This document shows, piece after piece, positions 28,450-38,735 of a stretch of 64,000 nt of DNA. Every line of letters begins with the position of its first letter. Positions within the stretch are counted from its first letter, which is position 1. The notes under the pieces are model-generated. The model saw only the letters and a program-made list of their open reading frames with translations. It was not told the DNA's origin and did not search any database. The DNA is from Nitzschia sp. DOCU1 (Eukaryota > Bacillariophyta > Bacillariophyceae > Bacillariales > Bacillariaceae). The stretch spans positions 62,001-126,000 of the forward strand of contig OX596001.1 in assembly GCA_951394045.1 (NCBI GenBank). The letters are read 5' to 3'. The translations under genes and the position numbers were made by a program.

Positions 28450-28886
28450 TTTGGATCCATTGCTGCTACTTCATCGAATCCATCTATCCGCCATGTGTTG
28501 CATATATACTGCAGCAATATGACACGAAGCGGTTGCTGTTTCCCATACTCGTCCGTCAAGTCGTAGAATCTGTTCATCAACCGCACTTGTCGTCGTCGTC
28601 TTGCGCCTACTACTATACATGCAGCATGTCGGGAGCCCTGGGGAAGATTCGAATAGGCAGGCAATGAGCCTTTGCGGACGAGTGAGTACCTTTGAATTCT
28701 ATTCTTCCTCGGACGCAGCAAGACAAAAGTTGGAAATGAGAAGGGGATTATTACAGCTATTTTGTTTCAGATGGACGTGGTTCGTGTTGGACTCGATGAC
28801 ATGATGGAAAAATCCAATCGGAACAAAGTCCGAATATATTAAAGAAGACAAGGGTTAGAATAACGTGAGCATCAGAAATCAATTTC

Positions 28887-29143
28887 GCGCTCAGCAAATA
28901 CTATGCTTTACTGGAAAGCCAGAGGCTTCATTCTACCGGGCGTGACCAGCCAAGAAAGACGAAAACAAACTTGCTCTTCAAACGTTAAAACGAGACTTCC
29001 ACAACACGCGTCTCGAATTCCTGGACGTGTTGTTATGGCGATTGGATCCAGACTCGGGAAAGTTCCGTGGCAAAGGATTGCAAAGGGAAGAAGCAGTTGT
29101 TTCCACGTCCGTCCCTTGTATAATTCCTTTCAGCCTCTAGATG
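28887..29143 (+). pseudogene. Possible broken coding remnant
   Basis: Two adjacent protein-like stretches lie in different frames: ALSKYYALLESQRLHSTGRD (frame of 28887), then KLALQTLKRDFHNTRLEFLD and VLLWRLDPDSGKFRG (frame of 28946). No acceptable intron separates them, so one base appears lost or gained. I do not recognise the family. It could also be two short exons of an unmodelled gene. Confidence 0.3.
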
Positions 29144-29465
29144 GAACGAATGCTTGCTTGGCCGCCACTCAACTTTGCTGCTCGCGAGCTACAACCATAG
29201 GAGCGGCCGATGCCGCCATTGTAGCCCAAGTCGACTAGACCAAAGAAACGTAGAATCAAAAGACAGGTGCGATAAATATAATATAGAAGATCGTTTGCTA
29301 CTACTATTCCATCGTATACAGTTCTTGTCGTCGTCGAAACGTATTCATTTTGTTGCACTTTTGCATATTCTGTTTCTTTCTTCATTTTCTTTTCATTGTT
29401 TTCTTGCAATCCCTTCATCCAATCCAATCCATCCACAAATTAATTCAATATCTTGACAATGTTTT

Positions 29466-30356
29466 TTATCCATACTTGACACCCAGCAAAAACCCCATGC
29501 TAAATCCCGTGGCATCTGGAAGTTGATGAGTCAAAATCTTTTTGACCTTTCTCCACCACAATTTGACATCTTCCAAATCCAATTTGCCATCTCCGGACTT
29601 TTTTTAGAGAAACGAAGAAAAGAAAAAAGACAGAAAAAGACGTGAGATGCAACTACATGACACACGTCGATAGTTCGACGAAAGGATGGTACAAAAGCTG
29701 ACGGTCCACATTACGTCAAAAATGTAGCCATTCATTCCACAACAGAGCCATTACTTCCGTAGAGCAGCATATTGCAGAGCCACAGTCCAACAAAACGATT
29801 TTCAATCGCCGATATTACGATTCATCCAACAGAAGCATCTTTGCTTCCGAATTCCGTCGCGACGATTCGGTGTAAATTCAAAGAAACAGGAAAAGAGGAG
29901 CGAGACGCAACGATAACCCCGCCCTGTCTATCCAACACGCCAAATACAAAACATTTTGGATATCATACTCGCAGATGATAAAATACAAGAATCGTTCCTG
30001 TGCTAGTTGTCTTTTCCAAACGAAGCATTGCAAACGACACAAACTGTGTTACTCACCGAATCCAATGGTTTCACAATGGAATCATTTCCAATCTTGGCCC
30101 AATTGACTTGAATATAACCTGCATACGCTGCCGATTGCACCGCCACAAATCCTAATCCAATGACCGTCGCCAAGACTTTGCCGACCTTTTTCAACGCCAT
30201 GCCGGAACAATAGCCCATGACGCCGCCCACACTCAATTGCGTCAGGGCCGGCTTCAAGGCTTCGATAGCACGTTCCATGGGATCACCTGCACCACCTTCG
30301 GCTTTGGAAGGTTCCAGGCTGCTGGATTCGTCCTTGGCGGGGTCTTGAGAGGACAT
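29466..30356 (-). CDS. FUN14 domain protein (FUNDC1-like)
   Basis: Two exons: complement of 30057-30356 and 29466-29597, with a 459-bp intron (GTGAGT donor, AAAAAAAG acceptor), giving 143 aa. The start is the ATG before SSQDPAKDES; the frame is open 14 codons further. The N-terminus is acidic and disordered. The FUN14 core has QLSVGGVMGYCSGMALKKVG, VLATVIGLGFVAVQSAAYAG and YIQVNWAKI, two glycine-rich membrane helices typical of outer mitochondrial membrane (or plastid) FUN14 proteins. Exon 2 adds an EF-hand-like SGDGKLDLEDVKLWW and the family's closing GFSMGFLLGVKYG. FUNDC1 acts as a mitophagy receptor in animals; I see no clear LIR motif here, so that role is unproven. Confidence 0.88.
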
Positions 30357-30943
30357 GGTGAAAGCTATAGAGAACAAAAGGTTCAAAAGTGGAAACAATG
30401 GCCGAGCTTCCCACCAAGGTCGCAGTCGTCGTCACCAATGAAAACCTTGCGCAAAAGCAGAAAGCGTTCCGAGAGAGACGAAGAAGAAGAAGATTTATGG
30501 TGTGACGTTTGCGTGAGACGTCAGCAAAAAGAGGGAAGTGGTGGATGGGGGCATATTGTGGGGTCGGGCCGGCATGTCCGTTGAAATCACTCAGTGCGAC
30601 AACGGTCGGAATTTATTCGGCACGCAACACATAGAGATTGACGACCGTTGAGACATACCGTGCGACACGAAGCATCTTTGACCTCTAGCGAGAAACCAAG
30701 CCGCATTTGTTGTTTGATGATGGATGTGTCAATGAACAATGAAACAGGGGCACCTCTATTACTTGTGTCATTTTCATCACTCTACTCCATAGGATTCAGG
30801 TCCTTTCGCCTCTACAGCAGTCAACAGTCTTTGATTGGGTTGTGTTCTTGTTGAAATCTTTTTTTCAGCTAGCGATAGTAAGGAAGAATCCTCTCCCCCA
30901 AGCAGCACATTAGAGCAACAGCCGTTGAACTTTTGACAATATT
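30357..30943. other. Divergent intergenic region
   Basis: Shared promoter region between the FUN14 gene (minus) and the repeat-protein gene (plus). No protein-like frame stands out. Confidence 0.4.
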
Positions 30944-33538
30944 ATGGTCGACAGCAAGGCAGACGACACTCACAATGCCTCGGCGCAACAACCCAGCTTT
31001 TATTCTCCACCTCCCCTGACGCATCACATGGATTATCAAAGCAAGGCGGAAATCCGAAGGGCCGAACTAGAACTCTTACGAAAGCAACGATTAGCAAAAC
31101 CAAAAGGTACGTCTGAAAAAGTGTCGTGCCTGCTTAATAACAGACGAGTATTTTGTTCTCATACTTTATAAATAGCCCAAAAGCTTCAAACAGCGCCCAT
31201 TATTCAAGAAAGTATGGCCGATTTTGAACAGAAACAACGAGACTCTGTGAAGGAACAACGCAAACATTTTCAAGTCGCCAAGGAATACTTGCATCAATAT
31301 CGGGCCGAGACCGACGTGGTATTGAAAGGAACGCCGGAAAAAACACCCAGACGAACATTTTGTACAACCACTAGCAGTCCACCTGATGCTACCGCTACCA
31401 TTTATGCATCTCCTGATCATCCTCATTATCTTCCATCGGACCATAATAACAACAACAAGCATTCAACCAGCATTTTTCGACGAATGCAGCAGCCAGCAGA
31501 TGCCAAGGCGACGCTTTATACCAGTCCCATCGATACAGCCGTCACAATGGCAACAACCTTTACTTCTCCTAGTGACGATGGGAGCAGCAGTCCCGGAAAG
31601 ATTCCCATGTCATCGCTACTCAATGTCACTCGCAATCTAATGATGCTAGACTCGTCAACGACGAAAAGACAAACGTGTGGCGATATCGATGGCGACAACC
31701 ACAAGGCAAACAACGAATCATTCACTTTTTTAGGAGCGTCAACTGCTATGGATACTGCTACTCGTCCGTCGCAAATGGAAGAATCCGCATGGCGGGGACC
31801 AGTCATTTTACCGAGTCGGTCCAAAGAAGGTGTTGTATCGTATCCCGTTATACTACCGACACGATCCAAAGAGGAAGTCGTGCCTGATCCCGTTAATGTG
31901 CCGACTCGATCCAAACAAGACGCCACACCACGTCCTGTCATATTACCATCTCGATCCAAAGAGGAGTCTGGTCCCGTTATTCTGCCGAGTCGATCGAAAG
32001 AAAATGTCGTATCACGTCCCGCCGTTCTGCCCTCAGCATCCAAACAGGAGTCTCTTCCTGGGCCAGTTATTCTCCCCTCTCGATCCAAAGACGACGCATT
32101 ATCCGGCCCAGTTATTTTGCCTTGTCGATCCAAAGAAGAAGTCTTGCCTGGTCCCGTTATTCTACCGTGTCGATCCAAAGAGGATTCCATTCCTGGCCCT
32201 GTAATCTTGCCTTCTCGATCGAAAGAAGATGTTCTATCCTATCCAGTTATACTACCGTCTCGATCCAAAGAGGAGTCGCTTCCTGGGCCCGAAGATGTCG
32301 TGTCACGTCCAGTTATTTTGCCGCCTCGATCCAAAGAGGAGTCGCTTCCTGGGCCCGTTATTCTACCCTCTCGATCGAACGAAGAGTCCATCCTCGGCCC
32401 TGTTATCTTGCCTTCTCGATCGAAAGAAGATGTTCTATCCTATCCAGTTATACTACCGTCTCGATCCAAAGAGGAGTCGCTTCCTGGGCCCGAAGATGTC
32501 GTATCACGTCCAGTTATTCTGCCGTCACGATCCAAAGGGGAGTCCCTGCTGGGTCCAGTCATTCTGCCCTCGCGACCCAAAGAAGAGTCCTCTCCTGGCC
32601 CTGTTATCTTGCCTTCTCGATCAAAAGAAGACTTCTTGCCTGGTCCCGCTATTCTACCTTCCCGATCCAAAGAAGAGGCCTCAGTTATTCTACCGCCTCC
32701 ATCTGAGGAAGAGTGTTCTTGTCCAATCATTCCGCCTTTTCATTCAAGCGATGATTGCCTACCTGGTCCCATCATTTTGCCTTCTCGATCCAAAGAGTCC
32801 GTGCCCGCGTCACCTGGTCCAGTTATTCCACCGTCGCGATCACAGCCATCATCTACTGTTCTGATTTTCCCTCCAATTGCATCCGAAGACCCATCTGCAC
32901 TGCCGTCATCGTTGAAAGAATCGTCGCTACAGCCAGCTTTAGCCAGCTGTCCGCTACGACCAGAGGAAGAGTCTGGGCAGTTCTTGTTTGGACCAGCCAT
33001 TTCGTCGACCAAAAGCTCGGGCAAGCAAATAATGCCCGCGTGTTCCGTTTCGCTGTCAAGCTTTGGACCCGTTATTCTGCCGACCAAAAGCGGGGAGAAA
33101 ATTCAACAAAGGACGAATGAGTCTTTGTCAATACCGGATCTCGAATCTGAACGAACAAGCATCCAGGCGAGCCATAATACCGATTATTCTTCAAATCCCA
33201 TGGGATGTGCTGCGTTGGGAGATACTGTTTCTAGTGAGCCTCTTGTTTCCTCTACGCCGAGGGCGGTTCCCGACAGGGAAAATAAAACAAAGTTGACATC
33301 CGAGAATCAAACTGTCTCCCTGGACGCATCGCCCGTACCGACGGCCGTCGAAACGACAGAGGGCACCACGACGAGCACAGCAACGAAAGATCAGCCTACT
33401 AGCAATGCGGCGTCGAGCAGAACGGGACGCATGTCCAAGAAAGTCAACCGCCGGGAGGAGCAAGGTGGTTTCCTCAGCTTTTTCTCCATGGCTACAAATG
33501 CAGGCGTGCCGCGTCGACCCTATTCGAGATACTTATAG
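30944..33538 (+). CDS. Repeat protein with about 25 GPVILPSRSKEE units
   Basis: Two exons: 30944-31106 and 31176-33538, with a 69-bp intron (GTACGT donor, AATAG acceptor), giving 841 aa. N-terminus: a short disordered head, then a charged helix (AEIRRAELELLRKQRLAKPK continuing across the splice to AQKLQTAPIIQESMADFEQK), probably a coiled coil. Residues of about 260-560 are a degenerate tandem repeat of 12-15 residues with consensus GPVILPSRSKEE, ending in Ser/Pro-rich linkers and a basic tail (RTGRMSKKVNRREEQGG). No signal peptide or membrane span. The Ser-Arg-Ser-Lys-Glu unit looks like a phosphorylation or docking repeat, but no family is known to me. The 3' 800 bp are duplicated at 37926-38676. 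Confidence 0.7.
31797..32700 (+). repeat. 36-48-bp coding minisatellite
   Basis: About 20-25 units related to CCCGTTATTCTACCGTCTCG followed by ATCCAAAGAGGAGTC. Unit lengths are multiples of three, so the complementary strand also stays open over long stretches. A longer block at about 32225-32330 recurs at about 32405-32520, a higher-order duplication. Confidence 0.85.
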
Positions 33539-33723
33539 TTGTTTCACCCTACTATTTCTTCCAAACTTGCTTTTTTGATGATGGTACATGCAATGCTTTT
33601 GTCGTCCCCGGAATCCACCTCGATGACAAATCGTGAGTATCGAAAGGAGTCTCGTTAGGGCGGGTTCTTCTACTAGTGCGATTTCAATCAATGGCATCTA
33701 TCTCCCTTTCTGCCCAAGCGCTA

Positions 33724-36700
33724 CTAGTAGCACTTGGGACAATCCCCGCAATTCAACACATCAGCACTTGACATTCCTAACAAAACTACTTCGCTTAACA
33801 AAGGAAGGGCACAAATCTCGCTGGGAAGATCTCCCGTCAAGTTGTTTCCAAGAAGGGTTAGGTACTCTAGCAATTGAGAAAACGCCGTCAGCACAAAACG
33901 CGTGGGTTCCAGATCCCCAATGAAACGACTAGGGACTTACCCAAACTGTTCAAAGTCCCAAGCTCGGGCGGGATTGGTCCTGTTAATAGGTTGCTCTCAA
34001 GTCGAAGCGCGCCTGCCACAAAGGTGATGAGAACGATGACACAGCAGAAATCATGGGGGGATCGAATGCAAAAGCAAAACTTACCCAAGCTGTTCAAGTT
34101 ACCGAGCTCTGTCGGTATGCTTCCAGAAAGGAAATTTGTCCCTACAGCCAAACTCGCTGAATCGTTCATCCAAAAAGTAGCAGAGTATGGTGAGGCATTA
34201 GAAAGGAAAAACCAGGAAGCACGAGAATAGAGGTGCCGGTATACTCACTCAAGGCATCGCAAAGTCCGATTTCGGACGGGATCGGTCCTTCGAAGTTGCC
34301 AAACTCTAAACTCAGATCCACTGCACCGATAGAGTTAGGGTTCTTGTTGGGACACGCGGAAACGAAGACTATCTGCTTGTACTTACTCAGCTTTCGAACA
34401 AGACCGATTTCGGTTGGGATGGAGCCGCGCATGCGATTGCGATCCAAACCGAGCCTTTCGAGATTATAGGCAAGACCGATTTCAGTGCCGATAGTGCCTG
34501 TAATATCATTGTCGGCCAAATCAAGGATATACAAGTCCTTTGCATCGAAAATGGCATTGGGAAATGCACCCGTAATTCGATTCGAGCTGAGGGCGATCAA
34601 ACCTTTAGCAAAGGTGACACAATCCTCTTACGTGAGATGGTTCGCTGCTACCTGAGCATATATTCGACGAAGGTGGAGCATGATGATGAATCAACTTACG
34701 CAGTGATGTTAAGGTGCCGATATCTGTGGTAATGTTTCCGTTTAGACGATTTCTCGCACCGACGAAAGACTCTGTTACCGACAGCAAGTAAGTTAGTATT
34801 TCTTTGCCATTCAAAAAATTTGCATCGTGCACTTACCAAGCATTTTATTAAAGCCAAGAAGAATCTCCATGATATTCCCTTCTATTTCATTTTCTTCAAA
34901 GCCGATATGCCGCAAAGTTGTAACACGGCGCAGCTCTGTGGGGAACGTTCCTGTAAAGCCATTACGCCCAAGATCAAGATACTCTGCACCAAAATAAGTC
35001 ATGTTAGGACCACCGACTCTAGTCGCGGTACGGAATAAACAGTGGAACTTACGAAGAGAAGACATATTCCCAATTCCACTCGAGATCGTCCCCAGCAGTC
35101 CGTTCCCATACAAACTTAGCTCTTCTGCGCAAGTTTGTGTCATTTGTTAGGGTGTCCATCTTGGATGCCAAGATAGGAACAATTTTAGTACGACGTACCT
35201 AGATTGGTCATCTGCAAGATTTCCAGTGGAATACCAGCACGTTGGACCTCGCCGAAAGCATTATCATCCAAATGCAAACTCTCTATCGGCAGGTTAGCGA
35301 ACCACCAAGAAGAAGTAACACCGTAGTGGCGCATTTTGCAAACTTACTCAAATTCTTGATGGGGGCCTTCAATCCCTGGATACGATTCTGAGGCAATTGA
35401 ATTCCCTCGAGGTACGGCAATTCATTAAGTTCCGATGGTAGGTATCCGACCATATTGTTGGCCGAGTCCCCTCTAATGTTTTGGACCCGGCCGTTACTAT
35501 CATCACAATGGATGCGCTTCCAGTTGCAGATCGATTCGTTTTCATCAAGCCACAAATCGCCATCGAACCAAAAAGGTCCCTTCAAACTGTAAAAGAACAC
35601 AGCCAATACATAGCGCTCAATGAGAACTTCCGGTCGTTCATTCAAGTTGGCAACTTTATCCTTGTCAGCCAACCATCCCAAAGCGTCATACTGCGGCGAC
35701 AGGGGATCAGTCAAGTGCTCCAAGCTGGTAATGTTGTTGCTGACTAGGAATTGGCGGATACGAATGGTACGTTCCGATTCGGGTACAAACGTGGACGGGA
35801 GGGATGAGGGTTCTTGGGTCGGCTTTGAAGGATCCCCTGAGGATGAGAAGACGACAGCCAAGGCGACAATGAGAGCGACAAAAATAGCTCCTCCGATCGT
35901 CAGTACCACGCGGATAGAACAACTTCGTCTTCGATCAGAAATCGTCTCATCTTTTTTATCCGTATTTGCTGGCACGTCGATCGAAGAGAAATGGTTCTCG
36001 AGGAGAGGGGGGTCAAGAGGACGCAACGTTTGGGGGGCGGGTACCAACTCTCTTTCCACGTCGGTGATTGTTGGCCTTCGTAAGGTAGTGGCACTTGCGA
36101 CTTGACTTGACCTCAAAAACTCGGTCGTATTTCTGATTCGAGCTTGAACAGTGCCGTTGCCTACCGCATAAGCTCCTAATTGGGGATCCATTTCCCGCAA
36201 AGAGTCGTCATCGTCATCCTCTTCTTCACTTGAGGCCTCGTCTTGATTACGATACCTTGATCTAAATCCAGTTGAGGCCGAGTCTTCATTACGAGACCAT
36301 GATCTGCTGGCCACCTCACCAGCTGCGAGTTGCGTCAGGGAGTTGTTTGAGCCAAACTTCGTATCATCGCTTCCATCAAGGGTTGAAAATCCAGTCGAGG
36401 CCGTTGATCCGCTGGCCGCCTCACCAGCTGGCTGCGTCAAGGAGTCGTTTGAGCCAAACTTCGTATCACCGCGTCCTTTTACGGGTGTAAATCCACTTGA
36501 GGCCGAGTCTTCATTACGAGACCTTGATCCATTTGAGGTCCAGACTTCGTTACAATAGCTTGATCGGCTGGCCGCCTCACCAGCTGGCTGCGTCAAGGAG
36601 TTGTTTGAGCCAAACTTCGTATCACCGCGTCCTTTCACGGCTACAAATCCAATTGAGGAAATTGATCCCTCCACTTCATTACGAGATTTTGTTTTGGCCG

Positions 36701-37307
36701 CCTCACCAGCGAGATGCGTCAAGGAGTTGTTTGAGCCAAACTTCGTATCACCGCGTCCTTTCATGGCTACAAATCCAATTGAGGAAATTGATCCCTCCAC
36801 TTCATTACGAGATTTTGTTTTGGCCGCGGCCTCACCAGCGAGATGCGTCAAGGAGTTGTTTGAGCCAAACTTCGTATCACAGCGTCCTTTCACGGCTACA
36901 AATCCAATTGAGGAAATTGATCCCTCCACTTCATTACGAGATTTTGTTTTGGCCGCCTCACCAGCGAGACGCGTCAAGGAGTTGTTTGAGCCAAACTTCG
37001 TATCACCGCGTCCTTTCACGGCTACAAATCCAATTGTGGAAATTGACCCCTCCACTTCATTACGACATTTTGTTTTGGCCGCCTCACCAGCGAGCCGCGT
37101 CAAGGAGTTGTTTGAGCCAAACTTCGTATCACCGCGCCCTTTCACGGCTACAAATCCAATTGAGGAAATTGACCCCTCGTTGGCTCCAGAATCGTCCAGC
37201 GACAGCGAATGATCTTTACTACTAGTCGCAAGGAATATCTCCTCGTTGAATCGCTCTCCAGCCGCAGCTGATGGTGCCGAGCGTGTTGTTTCTTCTTTCG
37301 TACCCAT
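33724..37307 (-). CDS. LRR membrane protein A, ten exons
   Basis: Exons on the complement: 35348-37307, 35199-35282, 35053-35121, 34837-34983, 34700-34771, 34387-34602, 34249-34320, 34085-34156, 33941-34012, 33724-33866; 968 aa, all introns in phase 1 with GT-AG ends. The cytoplasmic N-terminus has about seven 40-residue repeats (GRGDTKFGSNNSLT) and a GAYAVGNGTVQARI motif. Arg-rich RRRSCS precedes the membrane span (VLTIGGAIFVALIVALAVVF, about 463-484), so the LRRs should face outside. The juxtamembrane domain (SPQYDALGWLAD, ERYVLAVFFYSL) ends in a CNWKRIHC cap as in plant LRR receptors. About ten LRRs follow (NLERLGLDRNRMRGSIPTEI), closing with a Cys cap (NCGDCPKCY). There is no kinase domain; it may be a receptor-like or adhesion protein. 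Confidence 0.88.
36330..37190 (-). repeat. About 120-bp coding minisatellite in LRR gene A
   Basis: About seven tandem units encoding variants of GFVAVKGRGDTKFGSNNSLT followed by AGEAAKTKSRNEVEGSIS. The units nearest the start codon are almost identical; the distal ones have diverged and vary in spacing. The duplicate gene B has a single recognisable unit. Confidence 0.85.
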
Positions 37308-37589
37308 GGTCTGTAGGAAGAAAGTTTTGTCAAGGAAAGAGTGAGTTCTGTATCGGGTTGTTGTTATGGGCGAAGCCTTTTGTGGAGGCTGATGTGGTGG
37401 GCAAAACTTTGACGATAGATGCTCCGCGATGCATAAAGATAAGATACCTTTCTGCTCTTGTCACTCGGATGCCTTCCTCTCCGCGTCGGTTCGCCTCGCG
37501 AAATGGAGAGCTGTATTTCTCCGGCCCCTCTCCGACCAAAGGGCATATGACAAAAACGATGTGATGTTGTATCGGCGTTAGTTGAATGA

Positions 37590-37925
37590 AAGCGCGCGAA
37601 GAATGAATGACGTAGTCGCCGACACATCCGACTCCAGGACAGCTGACAAACCTCTGCCAGTATCTTCCACCCGTTCGTACCTACAGTTGCTTTGGATTTT
37701 GACACCGACGAAAAAGGATCCAAAAGGCATCGGCACAATGAACAGCGACGCCGAAGCACTATTACAAAACGAAATCAACAACCATGCGTTCTCTGTCGTT
37801 TCTACTATCAGGTTACCATGGCTGCTCTGCTTGTTGAGTTGCAGCCACCATGTTTTGTTTGTGGAAGGCTTTTCGTCGCCTGCTGAACGACGACGAGCGT
37901 CGCCAAACAAATCAATCAACAGAAG
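37590..37925 (+). pseudogene. Duplicated 5' part of the cyclophilin gene
   Basis: Matches 47700-48065 collinearly: GACACATCCGACTCCAGGAC, TTTTGACACCGACG, GATCCAAAAGGCATCGGCAC, an ATG in CAACCATGCG context, TATCAGGTTACCATGGCTG and GTGGAAGGCTTTTCGTCG. It encodes a signal-like MRSLSFLLSGYHG and an EGFSSP segment in shifting frames, then loses all similarity to the cyclophilin at about 37925, where sequence from the repeat-protein gene begins. Confidence 0.8.
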
Positions 37926-38676
37926 AGTGCCTGCCTAGTCCTATCGATTTGCCTTCTCGATCCGGAAAGTCCGTGCCGGCATCAGCCATTGACCACGAGT
38001 ATTCATCTGGTCCAGTACTCTACCGTCGCGATCACAGCCGCCATCTACTCTTGTGATATCCCCTCAAACTGCATCCAACGACTTCTCGAGGCCTGATCCA
38101 TCTATACCGGAAATAATCGTCGCTACATCCAGCTTTAGCCAGCTGTCCACTGCGACCCGAGGAAGAGACTGAGCATTTCTTGCTTGGTCTAGTAATCATT
38201 TCGTCGATCAAAACTCGGAAAAGCAATCTGTGCCCGCGTCTTCTGTTTCACCGTCAAGGTTCGGGCCGGTTATTTTGCCCACCAAAACTCAGCAACAAAA
38301 GACGAATAAGTCTTCGTCGATACCGGATCTCCAATCTGAACGAAAAAACGTCCAGGCGAGCCAAAGTAACGATAAATCGTCTGATCCCGTTGAAGGTTCT
38401 GCGGTGGGAGATACTGTTTCTAGTGAGCCTCTTGTTTCTTCTACTCCTTGGGCCTTTCTTGACATGGAAAATGAGACAAACTTGACATCCGAGAATCAAG
38501 CTGCCTTCCTGGAAGCATCGCTCGAACCGGCGGCCGTCGAAACGACAGAGGGCACCATGACGAGTACCACAACCAATTATCAGCCTACTAGCAATGCGGC
38601 GTCGAACAGAACGGGACGCATGCCCAAGAAGGCCGACCGCCGGGAGGAGCAAGGTGGCTTCCTACTCTTTCTTTAA
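37926..38676 (+). pseudogene. Duplicated 3' part of the repeat-protein gene
   Basis: Matches about 32750-33515. The first 300 bp are frame-broken, with remnants of GPVILPSRSKES-like units. From 38230 a 148-codon frame reads RFGPVILPTK, SSSIPDLQSERK, GDTVSSEPLVSSTP, TSENQAAF, AVETTEGTMTST and NRTGRMPKKADRREEQGG, which parallels the C-terminus of the intact gene and stops slightly early (LLFL). Together with the preceding fragment it is a chimeric junction pseudogene. Confidence 0.8.
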
Positions 38677-38735
38677 ATGGCTACCAATGCAGGCGTGCCG
38701 CGTCGATATCCATCTTCCCTGCAACCCAAGCTTTA

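Noticed and set aside
31797..32700. CRISPR-like array
   Set aside because: Units are contiguous, variable and translate in frame; there are no unique spacers of constant length, and the genome is eukaryotic.
32440..33087. Minus-strand frames opposite the GPVILP repeats
   Set aside because: Products of a repeat with a period of three codons; no separate coding evidence.
36272..37225. Plus-strand frames of 203-242 codons opposite LRR gene A
   Set aside because: Mirror image of the 120-bp coding repeat on the minus strand, whose model is supported by splicing and homology.
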